DNA from: Candidatus Bathyarchaeota archaeon
GTDB lineage: Archaea; Thermoproteota; Bathyarchaeia; Bathyarchaeales; Bathyarchaeaceae
NCBI GenBank assembly: GCA_003662715.1
Contig: QMYO01000004.1
Span: 1-22,320, forward strand
DNA length: 22,320 bases
Direction: 5' to 3'
The notes under the pieces were generated by a model. That model was not told where the DNA came from and did no database searches. It was given only the letters and a program-made list of their open reading frames with translations. A program made the position numbers and the translations under genes. This document shows positions 6,662-13,232 of the stretch, one piece after another; positions within the stretch are counted from its first letter, which is position 1; every line of letters starts with the position of its first letter.

Positions 6662-6884
6662 GTGGGCCCTCCTTTTCTTTTTTTATTAAGGGTTTTATTT
6701 CTATTGTCCAATTCAGAGGGTTGTTTCCTTTCCGTATGACTTTTACTTCAACCAAGTCTATTGACATGATGCCCCAAAAAGAGGCGATTTTAGCTGGTAT
6801 TATGACGCCTTTCGACGTGCCTATTTCAATTATTCGCTGTTTTCTTTGAAAAGCAATATTTTCTTCATTCGAGTTTTTATTCAT
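6648..6884 (-). CDS. AbrB/SpoVT-type swapped-hairpin regulator
   Basis: 78 residues from ATG 6884, with a GGGGTTG site upstream. Residues 16-42 read as the swapped-hairpin AbrB fold: a strand, 'GTSKGVIIPAKIASFWGI', then an acidic-hydrophobic strand. This matches the usual 'sGQitIPkeiR..lgi' signature with Ser-Lys in place of the common Gly-Gln. AbrB-fold proteins bind DNA as dimers. It is the first gene of the leftward operon and faces the divergent promoter at 6885-7015, so it probably controls both that operon and the structural operon. Confidence 0.75.
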   Translation of the reverse strand: MNKNSNEENIAFQRKQRIIEIGTSKGVIIPAKIASFWGIMSIDLVEVKVIRKGNNPLNWTIEIKPLIKKEKEGPHGNR

Positions 6885-7015
6885 ATTACAACCCCTTATT
6901 ATAATAAAATATTACAATGAAAGACCTCAAAACAATGCTATAATACTTTATTCCAAGCTAAATTTATTAACAACTATTTAATAAATTTTATCAAAAATCT
7001 ATGAGGGTGATGTGA
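6885..7015. promoter_or_regulatory. Divergent promoter between assembly and structural operons
   Basis: AT-rich (about 75%) and gene-free. Rightward, CTAAATTTATTAAC (6957-6970) or TTTAATAAATTTTAT (6977-6991) can serve as the TATA box for the 7016 operon. Leftward, AGTATTATAG (about 6938-6948 on the minus strand) suits the AbrB gene. It likely holds the AbrB operator, though no clear palindrome is visible. Confidence 0.5.
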
Positions 7016-7942
7016 GTGAAACTCAAACTTTGGCACTTACTTTTGATCTTTTTCATAGTGTGGTTCGCAGTGTCATATGGCCTTATTTCAATAAATTGGT
7101 CTGGATGGCAACCGCAAACCACAACCGAGGAAGGCGTAGTCGTAACAAGAAGCATCCAGTTCACAGTATACGACAAGTACGGTGGAGCCGCAGTTGCATC
7201 CGCTTCGATCTCAGTTTACGATGAGAACTTGTACCAATTGGAGACTTTAACCACGGATTCAAACGGTCAAGCAACCACAAACAAAGCGTACACTTCAGGG
7301 ACAAAACTGTTTGTTCTAGTCACCAAGAGCAACGATAAAGCATGGTACGAAATTGTTGTTCCAACGATGAACCCCGCGGACGTAGAAGCAATGACCACGA
7401 TACCGATGACCTTAGAGTTCTTCTCACTTGACACTTCAATGACAATTAAAGTAATAGACCAAGAAGGAAACGTCTACTCAAGTGGCGATACATTGAACTT
7501 AACAAACCTCGGCTTAGATAAAATCACGTTGACAATTAACGGATATGTTTCTGCAGACGGAAAAGGCTTCATCTCAAGTTACGATCCATTAAATGACATT
7601 GACTGGAACGTAATTTTATATGCAAGTCTCAGTGGAACTGGCTACGAGTTAATTAGCATCACTGGTTTTGACCGTGGCTACGAGAAAGGAACCACAATGT
7701 ACTACGCTGAGAAACTTGAGGATACAGAGGTAACCAAGTACAAGCAAGGAAACCAGTACGTCTATGACGGTGTTTGGTCGAGAACAGTGACATTAGATGC
7801 AACTGGCTACTCAGGTTCAACAGTAACCTTAACGATCATAGTTTACGCGTATTCTGACCCAGACTACCACTTCACATATGGCAGCTATGGTCCAGATGCA
7901 GTTGCAATGTGCTCTTCATTCACGTTGACAATAGAGCACTAA
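7016..7942 (+). CDS. Membrane-anchored Ig-like surface protein
   Basis: 308 residues from GTG 7016, after GAGGGTGATG. Residues 5-26 are a signal anchor. An Ig-like domain (45-116: TDSNG at 80-84, SGTKL at 94-98, IVVP at 113-116) is paralogous to the 3266-3718 protein. A second domain (about 140-308) begins 'IKVIDQEGNVYSSG' and contains 'DIDWN' at 194-198; the same two landmarks occur in the GY-repeat protein at 8541-9506. It lacks a C-terminal membrane helix. As the first gene of the rightward operon it is probably abundant, and a virion surface protein is likely. Confidence 0.75.
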   Translation: MKLKLWHLLLIFFIVWFAVSYGLISINWSGWQPQTTTEEGVVVTRSIQFTVYDKYGGAAVASASISVYDENLYQLETLTTDSNGQATTNKAYTSGTKLFVLVTKSNDKAWYEIVVPTMNPADVEAMTTIPMTLEFFSLDTSMTIKVIDQEGNVYSSGDTLNLTNLGLDKITLTINGYVSADGKGFISSYDPLNDIDWNVILYASLSGTGYELISITGFDRGYEKGTTMYYAEKLEDTEVTKYKQGNQYVYDGVWSRTVTLDATGYSGSTVTLTIIVYAYSDPDYHFTYGSYGPDAVAMCSSFTLTIEH

Positions 7943-7973
7943 CAACGCCCCCACCTCTTTATTTCAGGAGGGG

Positions 7974-8255
7974 ATGAAAACGGCAAGGAGAAGAAGAAAG
8001 ACACATAGGGGGCGACGTAGAAGATCGAGGAAACGTTGGATTCAACACGCTATTAAACGTCCTGGTCGTGTTCGCAGATATATGATGCGGCGATACGGTC
8101 CTGAAGCGTTCACAAAAGACGGTGAAATCAAACAATCCTATATTAACAAAGCTATTAAAGAGATTAAGTCTCGACCTAAGTCGAAGCGTAACACAAGTCT
8201 TCTACGGGCACTTTACTTGGCACGTAGACTTGAAACAATGCGTAAAGGAAAGTAA
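7974..8255 (+). CDS. vp2: VP2-like DNA-binding virion protein
   Basis: 93 residues from ATG 7974 after GGAGGGG. The first 22 residues are almost entirely Arg/Lys (RRRRK, GRRRRSRKR). From residue 22 it reads 'WIQHAIKRPGRVRRYMMRR', then 'AFTKDGEIKQSYINKAIKEIK', then 'SLLRALYLARRLETM'. I recall the SSV1 virion DNA-binding protein VP2 as having the same blocks (AIKRPGRV.RY, AFTKDG.IK.SY..KAIK, SLL.AL.LA.RL), with similar length after the N-terminal extension. It should coat or condense packaged DNA. The extra Arg-rich arm is an elaboration relative to SSV1. It is the strongest indication of a spindle-shaped-virus relationship. Confidence 0.8.
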   Translation: MKTARRRRKTHRGRRRRSRKRWIQHAIKRPGRVRRYMMRRYGPEAFTKDGEIKQSYINKAIKEIKSRPKSKRNTSLLRALYLARRLETMRKGK

Positions 8256-8277
8256 AACCTTCTTTTCTCTTATTTTA

Positions 8278-8319
8278 CGGGTTACAGTGCCTAGGTGTTT
8301 TCCACCTAGGCGTAACCCG
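8278..8319 (+). other. 17-bp bulged hairpin between vp2 and the next gene
   Basis: CGGGTTAC (8278-8285) pairs with GTAACCCG (8312-8319), and GCCTAGGTG (8289-8297) pairs with CACCTAGGC (8303-8311). The only interruption is a 3-nt bulge AGT, and the loop is TTTTC. All 17 pairs are Watson-Crick. No T-tract follows, so it is not a classical terminator. It lies between two structural genes and may set mRNA stability or relative expression. Confidence 0.8.
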
Positions 8320-8345
8320 AAAACCTTCACGGAGGATGATGAGCA

Positions 8346-8534
8346 ATGAAAATTAACTGGAAGGAATTTGCACTGTTCTTCATATTGTTCCTAATAGTTT
8401 TCTCAGCGTACGATTTCATAGCAAGTTTCTTTACATTTGCGGGTGCATGGGCATCATGGGTCGCGATGATCGTCACGGTGTTCATTTTCTACTATGCTTG
8501 GAAATGGTTGTCGAAGAAGAGATTGGGGGTGTAG
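8346..8534 (+). CDS. Two-TM miniprotein, possible coat protein
   Basis: 62 residues from ATG 8346, after GGAGGATGATGAGCA. Two hydrophobic helices (about 8-29 and 33-55) are joined by a very short Gly/Ala turn and end in a basic tail (KKRLGV). In fuselloviruses the coat proteins VP1 and VP3 are small two-helix hydrophobic proteins encoded beside VP2. Here this gene follows the VP2-like gene, so a coat role is a fair hypothesis. I see no clear sequence match to the VP1/VP3 signature and no N-terminal cleavage region. Confidence 0.65.
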   Translation: MKINWKEFALFFILFLIVFSAYDFIASFFTFAGAWASWVAMIVTVFIFYYAWKWLSKKRLGV

Positions 8535-8540
8535 TCTACG

Positions 8541-9506
8541 ATGCAACGTAAACATCTCCTCGCCATTTTTTTACTGTTGATCTTCGTCGCCGCGTTCTTC
8601 ATGGTTAAAAACACCACGACCTCTGGGGACCAAGACTTCGCGATTTCGGTTGGAGGTGAAGTTAAACTTTACGACCCTAATGGCAACCTTGTTTCAAAGC
8701 AAAAACTTGTAATGTTAGCGTTAATGGATAAAAACCAAGAAATTGATTCTATGGCCACGTCGATATGGTGGCAATGCGGTGGCCGAGACATCGATTGGAA
8801 CACGTTAAAAGTTAATGTTGAGGTTCGTCTATCAGTGTTTTATACTCCTTTGACCCCTTATCTAGCTAAAACATTAGTTGACAACGAAGTTTTAGACAAT
8901 GTTACTCACGGTGAGAAGAGTGGGGAACATGGGGTTACTCTTGAAAGCTTAGATGATATTGTTGCACCTTACATAAACGATTTTGCAAACAACAGTTACA
9001 TAAACTTTAGAATCGTTTTTAAGATCTCTGCTCAAGCAACCGATCTCTACGGATACGTTAGATCTGCCGATCCAGTAAAAGTTGTAGCGGTGACGTCGTT
9101 AAAATGGGTGCAACCTTCATTGACCGTTGAAGGAGACCTTGTAACAGACAGCGAGGCTCAAACCTATGAGGCAGGCTACTCGGATGGCTATAATGATGGT
9201 TACAATGAAGGCTACGACGATGGGTATCGAGGAGCACCTTACGATGACACTCCTCCTTCCGTAAGTGGTTCAGATGAATATGTTCAAGGCTACGAGGCAG
9301 GATACAAAGACGGATACGATGAGGGTTACTGGGATGGATATTATGCTTCTCAAGGAATACCACCTGGAACCCCACAACCATATTGCATAGTGCTTTCCGC
9401 AACTTCTAACACAACCAGTGGCAATAGGTCTTCAATCATTATTATTGGATTGGTTGCGGCTGTAGCAATGTTCTTCTGGCTTCACAGAAAGAAGGAAGGT
9501 GAATAA
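8541..9506 (+). CDS. Surface protein with GY-repeat stalk and C-terminal TM
   Basis: 321 residues from ATG 8541. A signal peptide or anchor spans 5-22. A beta domain at about 34-190 has 'VKLYDPNGNLVSKQ' (41-54) and 'DIDWN' (83-87), landmarks shared with the second domain of the 7016 protein. Two blocks of GYxxGYxxGY repeats (about 211-229 and 250-267) are separated by a Pro/Ser linker. A TM helix at 299-314 precedes 'HRKKEGE', giving type I topology. The periodic Gly-Tyr/Asp pattern suggests a repetitive, possibly metal-binding or self-associating stalk. It ends in a TAATG overlap with the protease gene. Function inferred as a virion or host-envelope surface protein. Confidence 0.7.
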   Translation: MQRKHLLAIFLLLIFVAAFFMVKNTTTSGDQDFAISVGGEVKLYDPNGNLVSKQKLVMLALMDKNQEIDSMATSIWWQCGGRDIDWNTLKVNVEVRLSVFYTPLTPYLAKTLVDNEVLDNVTHGEKSGEHGVTLESLDDIVAPYINDFANNSYINFRIVFKISAQATDLYGYVRSADPVKVVAVTSLKWVQPSLTVEGDLVTDSEAQTYEAGYSDGYNDGYNEGYDDGYRGAPYDDTPPSVSGSDEYVQGYEAGYKDGYDEGYWDGYYASQGIPPGTPQPYCIVLSATSNTTSGNRSSIIIIGLVAAVAMFFWLHRKKEGE

Positions 9507-10090
9507 TGGTGATACGGCAAGACCCGATTTCAAAAGGCCTCGCAATAATGGGTTTGCTGATACCAGTGTTTATCAGCACTTTTGAACTTACATTGTACGC
9601 TTTGTTCCCATCTTTTCTTTTAATTGCTGGGATCGTTGGTCAACGATACGTGTTGAAGAAAATAGATGAGGACCCGACGATAGATGCAGGTGAATTTTCA
9701 GACATAATGTTTTGGTCTTTCGCGGCGTTGACAGTAATACTTGTATCTTCACTTGTAATACCTTACTTCGCATACCCAAGCAGCATTGAAACAGAAACCT
9801 TAGACATAATGTCCTTACGCTTGTTTGTAGTTTTAATGGCTATTGCGGAGGAACAGTTTTTCCGCGGCTTCCTAACAAACTTTTTTCTCGTGAAGCTTCC
9901 ACCTGCATTCGCAGTTTTAGCCTCGGGATCCATTTTCGCAATATATCATTTCGGTGTTTATGGCACGTCTTTCGACCTTATAGGTTACGTTTGGATTGCA
10001 GGCACCATTCTAAGCTACATTGCAGTTAAAACCCAAAGGCTAAGCCCATGCATGTTGGCCCATATCGTAAACAATTTGCTCGCCGTGTAA
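9506..10090 (+). CDS. CPBP-family intramembrane metalloprotease
   Basis: 194 residues; ATG 9506 overlaps the previous stop. About six membrane helices. The CPBP (CAAX protease and bacteriocin-processing, Rce1/ABI-type) catalytic set is complete: EExxxR as 'EEQFFRG' (E115, E116, R120), FxxxH as 'FAIYH' (H148), and HxxxN as 'HIVNN' (H186, N190). These residues bind zinc and activate water in the membrane. CPBP proteins are common in archaea and bacteria but unusual in a virion operon. It may process one of the neighbouring membrane-anchored surface or coat proteins, or act on host signalling. The family call is firm, the role inferred. Confidence 0.88.
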   Translation: MVIRQDPISKGLAIMGLLIPVFISTFELTLYALFPSFLLIAGIVGQRYVLKKIDEDPTIDAGEFSDIMFWSFAALTVILVSSLVIPYFAYPSSIETETLDIMSLRLFVVLMAIAEEQFFRGFLTNFFLVKLPPAFAVLASGSIFAIYHFGVYGTSFDLIGYVWIAGTILSYIAVKTQRLSPCMLAHIVNNLLAV

Positions 10091-10104
10091 GAGAGGTGAG
10101 CTGT

Positions 10105-10260
10105 GTGGGCCTTCAAGAATGGGTGTTAAAACAGTTGGTTAAATTCCTCTGGTGGCTTGTTTGGACGGATCTTGAACGTTTATTGGATGAAATCATTATC
10201 GTACTGTTCCTTTCAGTTATATTGGCGTATATTGTTTGGAAAATCTTGAAAGGTGAATAG
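10105..10260 (+). CDS. Small single-TM protein
   Basis: 51 residues from GTG 10105, 4-8 nt after GAGAGGTGAG; an in-frame ATG at 10048 lies inside the protease gene and lacks a ribosome binding site. A Trp-rich amphipathic N-terminal helix ('WVLKQLVKFLWWLVW') precedes an acidic patch and one membrane helix (about 29-46) with a KILKGE tail. Similar miniproteins occur throughout this operon. Unknown function; a membrane component of the virion is plausible. Confidence 0.6.
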   Translation: MGLQEWVLKQLVKFLWWLVWTDLERLLDEIIIVLFLSVILAYIVWKILKGE

Positions 10261-10262
10261 TG

Positions 10263-10469
10263 ATGGCGTTTAGGAAACGGGTAATCCAGTTTCTTGTGTT
10301 AAGCTTCATAATGGCTGTTTGGCAACTCTACCTATCTGACATGTATGAAAACTGGTTAACATTAAATGGGAAAACATTAGGCCTTGGAGAACTCATGCTC
10401 GCAAATTTTATACTCATGTTAATCGCCTTTATAGCAACAGAAATACTTGTCCCTGGAGGTGAAAAATAA
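10263..10469 (+). CDS. Two-TM miniprotein
   Basis: 68 residues from ATG 10263, 7 nt after AGGTGA; a GTG one codon earlier is possible. Two membrane helices (about 8-25 and 42-60) flank a hydrophilic loop 'SDMYENWLTLNGKTLG', and it ends in PGGEK. Basic N-terminus (FRKR). Not recognised. Loop length and topology resemble small virion membrane proteins; it is another coat-protein candidate alongside 8346-8534. The ribosome binding site of the next gene lies inside its 3' end. Confidence 0.6.
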   Translation: MAFRKRVIQFLVLSFIMAVWQLYLSDMYENWLTLNGKTLGLGELMLANFILMLIAFIATEILVPGGEK

Positions 10470-10470
10470 A

Positions 10471-13071
10471 ATGTTTCGTGTAAGAACTAAACAACGAATA
10501 ATGTTGTTATGTCTATTAAGTTGTCTATTACTAACGACATTTTTACCGATGAATGTCCACGTGCTTCCTTCTTATTCGTTAACAACAGAAAGAACCGTTA
10601 AGTTAATTTGTCTGAGCGATTTAAGCAGTAAACTTCAGGGAGCGGGTGTTATAAAAGTATCAGTTGATACTGTCCGAGACAGGTTACTGGCTCTAATAAC
10701 TACTTCTGATCTAAATTTTGAATTAGTCTACACAACCGATCTAGAAAACTGGTATTCACTTGCAAATTTCACAGGAACATTTACAGTTCCAAGAGCATAT
10801 CTCAACGCAAAATATGGATATTATTTTGTTACGGCGAGAGACACGAGAAAAATACATGTTTTCAATGGAACTGATTGGAACACCTATACATTACCAGATT
10901 TTAAAGGTGTGAATTACACTCTTTGGATGGATGAAGAAAATAGCGTGATATTTGAAAATGGGACAATATATGCACCAGTATACTGTTATCAACCATATAC
11001 AATGCCATACGTATTGAAATCCACAGATTGGGGTGCTACATGGTCTCTTTGGTTCAATATTACTGAATACGATGCAAGGGCAAATCATACACATGCAGTA
11101 GGTTACGATCCATATAGTGGTTGGTTCTGGATAAGCTATGGTGACACAGGCAAAGGCGAGATTATTCTTTATCCCAATAAAACAATCGTAATGAATATGA
11201 CAACGACAGGTGAATCTGGAGTTGGATCTGTAGGTTTCCTTTTTAGTGAGAAATATGTATGGTTAGCTCCCGACGGTAACGTTTATCGTTGGCCTATAAG
11301 CGACAGAAAATTTCTCTACTCTCTACCTTACCCTCAGATGTACAATGTATCTCACATTGCTTGGGGCAAATACTATGATAGCGAATACGGCATCTACTAC
11401 ATTGGAGTACAGAACTATACAGGTTATAGAGGAGGTCTTTTTGCAAGCAAAGACCTAGTTCACTGGTATCCTATTCTAATTCAAGACAATATAAGTATAA
11501 ATGACATTGTTGTCTATCACGATTACGTTGTTTTTGCAGAAGGTGCACCTGGCAGAACAGGGAAACTATATGCTATAAAAAGGCTCTCTGCACCGATTTT
11601 CACGGAAACAACTGTAGGCACAACATATGAATCATCGTATCTAGTTCAAGGAGACGTTGGTTTTGACTTAAGAACAACAGTACTAGAAAATGCCAAAATA
11701 TACCTTCAACCTAAAATAAACGAACTTAAAATAAATGATACAGGTTTTGAAACAGATCCAGGACAATGGTGGGGATATTCTGGCACTAAAGATGGTACAG
11801 GAACACATAGTGTTTCAAAAGTTTCAACAAATCCATACAATGGATCATATTGCTATAAACTTATAGTTAGGATGGACACAGGGACATACTATAAGCTGAG
11901 GCTTATTTACATGAAAAACATAACTGTACATGAGAAAACTGCTTATACCGCAGTCTTCTTCATTAAGAAAAACTCCACAATAGGAAAACTGCAACTTGAA
12001 ATAGACTACTATGACTCTGATGGCAACTCGCTTGGTAGTACAGTTTACTACTATTTGAAGGACATTGTAAAAATAGATCAATGGACTAAGACGTTTATCA
12101 GTTTTAACACTTCTGAAAATGCAGCTAAAATGTACATGAAACTGGTTTTAGAAATCAATACAGGTAGCATAAGTAATGTTTACGGTAAAGCAGTTGAAAT
12201 GTTTATAGATGAATTTCACATATATGAAGGAGCTGCTTTAACAAACGTAAGTGGAAGATGGATGGTAACCATAGGTGACAGACAGTATGTAAACGCGACA
12301 GAAATAACAAGAACTTTCCTTTACAACAGCGTCATAATAAGCAGCGATACACCATTACAAGTAAACATAACTGGTCTTACAAAAGTAATCAGTACAAACG
12401 ATATCACCTCCATAAGCTTCACGGATCAGCGTTTACACGTAACCTTAGATGCTCCATCAGGAACTATTTCCACGTTGACTGTTTACTGCGGTGGTTACGG
12501 TGAACCCGAATACATTTATGTTGAACCTGACAGCGAGTTGGTTTCTTGGAGTTACAATGTTTCAACTTCGCTTTTAACCGTTCAAGTTAAACATGGAAGC
12601 CCTGCTAACATAACTATCTCATGGGTTTCAACCTCGTCAGGTGGAGTTGTCCCTTCGAAAATAAGGACTCAAATAGTTTTAGACACTGCTACTTTAAGCG
12701 TTAAACCCAATGAAACAGTTGTTGTTTCAGGTCGCCTGTTAGATGAGTTTTACAACCCGATTCCTAACGGTAAACTCACGGTTACTTTTCTTTGGAACGG
12801 CTCTAAGATCACGGTTTACAGCGATGTTGATGGGCGTTTCACCTTCACGTTTAAAGCACCTGGCGAGAAAGGGAAATACGCTGTGCACATATACTTTACA
12901 GGTGACACAACACATAGTTCCGCGGAGAAAATCTACAGGTTTTACGTGGGCCCTCCCATTGGCCTTCCAGTTCCGTTAAACTTACCGTCGCTGCCACCGA
13001 CACAGACCCTTATTTTAACAGCTGCCTTCGCAACATACATCTACTTGAAGAAAAGGAGGGAGAGAAAATAA
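10471..13071 (+). CDS. Large spike-like protein (BNR, CBM-like and Ig domains, C-terminal TM)
   Basis: 866 residues from ATG 10471, 9 nt after GGAGGTG. A cleavable signal peptide spans about 8-35. Residues about 80-390 look like a beta-propeller with BNR/Asp-box elements: 'STDWGATW' (184-191) is canonical, and 'TTDLENW' and 'SKDLVHW' are degenerate. About 440-590 is a jelly-roll resembling carbohydrate-binding modules. About 735-830 is an Ig-like domain ('VVSGRLLDEFYNPIPNGKL'). A Pro-rich linker leads to a TM helix and a KKRRERK tail. It has many N-x-S/T sequons. The size and type I topology recall the roughly 800-aa attachment protein VP4 of fuselloviruses; no sequence homology is claimed. 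Probable receptor-binding spike that recognises host glycans. Confidence 0.75.
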   Translation: MFRVRTKQRIMLLCLLSCLLLTTFLPMNVHVLPSYSLTTERTVKLICLSDLSSKLQGAGVIKVSVDTVRDRLLALITTSDLNFELVYTTDLENWYSLANFTGTFTVPRAYLNAKYGYYFVTARDTRKIHVFNGTDWNTYTLPDFKGVNYTLWMDEENSVIFENGTIYAPVYCYQPYTMPYVLKSTDWGATWSLWFNITEYDARANHTHAVGYDPYSGWFWISYGDTGKGEIILYPNKTIVMNMTTTGESGVGSVGFLFSEKYVWLAPDGNVYRWPISDRKFLYSLPYPQMYNVSHIAWGKYYDSEYGIYYIGVQNYTGYRGGLFASKDLVHWYPILIQDNISINDIVVYHDYVVFAEGAPGRTGKLYAIKRLSAPIFTETTVGTTYESSYLVQGDVGFDLRTTVLENAKIYLQPKINELKINDTGFETDPGQWWGYSGTKDGTGTHSVSKVSTNPYNGSYCYKLIVRMDTGTYYKLRLIYMKNITVHEKTAYTAVFFIKKNSTIGKLQLEIDYYDSDGNSLGSTVYYYLKDIVKIDQWTKTFISFNTSENAAKMYMKLVLEINTGSISNVYGKAVEMFIDEFHIYEGAALTNVSGRWMVTIGDRQYVNATEITRTFLYNSVIISSDTPLQVNITGLTKVISTNDITSISFTDQRLHVTLDAPSGTISTLTVYCGGYGEPEYIYVEPDSELVSWSYNVSTSLLTVQVKHGSPANITISWVSTSSGGVVPSKIRTQIVLDTATLSVKPNETVVVSGRLLDEFYNPIPNGKLTVTFLWNGSKITVYSDVDGRFTFTFKAPGEKGKYAVHIYFTGDTTHSSAEKIYRFYVGPPIGLPVPLNLPSLPPTQTLILTAAFATYIYLKKRRERK

Positions 13072-13232
13072 AGAGGATTCCTGTTGCTTGGAGAATTAAA
13101 GGGAACGTTGCTGAGCCAGTGTTGTTTCACGTTAGGTACGAGTTTAAAGATTTTTTGAAAAGTTTATATTATTTTTTAATGTTTGTTAATATGATCATCG
13201 GGTTAATTAAAGTTTTAGAGGTGTTACTATGA
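13068..13232 (+). CDS. Candidate small membrane protein with ATA start
   Basis: Between two long genes one frame is open from 13068 to TGA 13230-13232, reading as a credible 54-aa protein. It has a basic N-terminus ('KRIPVAWRIKGNVAEP'), then a hydrophobic C-terminal helix ('YYFLMFVNMIIGLIKVLEVLL'). Its end overlaps the next gene as ATGA, as elsewhere here. No ATG, GTG or TTG lies at its start. ATA 13068 sits 8 nt after AGGAGG (13054-13059) and overlaps the preceding stop as ATAA, so a non-standard start is possible. A GTG near 13118 is the conservative alternative (about 37 aa). The AT-rich stretch at 13158-13172 could instead be a promoter. Confidence 0.4.
   Translation: MKRIPVAWRIKGNVAEPVLFHVRYEFKDFLKSLYYFLMFVNMIIGLIKVLEVLL

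Noticed and set aside
7942..7973. A hairpin hiding the vp2 ribosome binding site
   Set aside because: CCTC and GAGG can pair across about 10 nt, but the stem is only four to five bp and could be chance.
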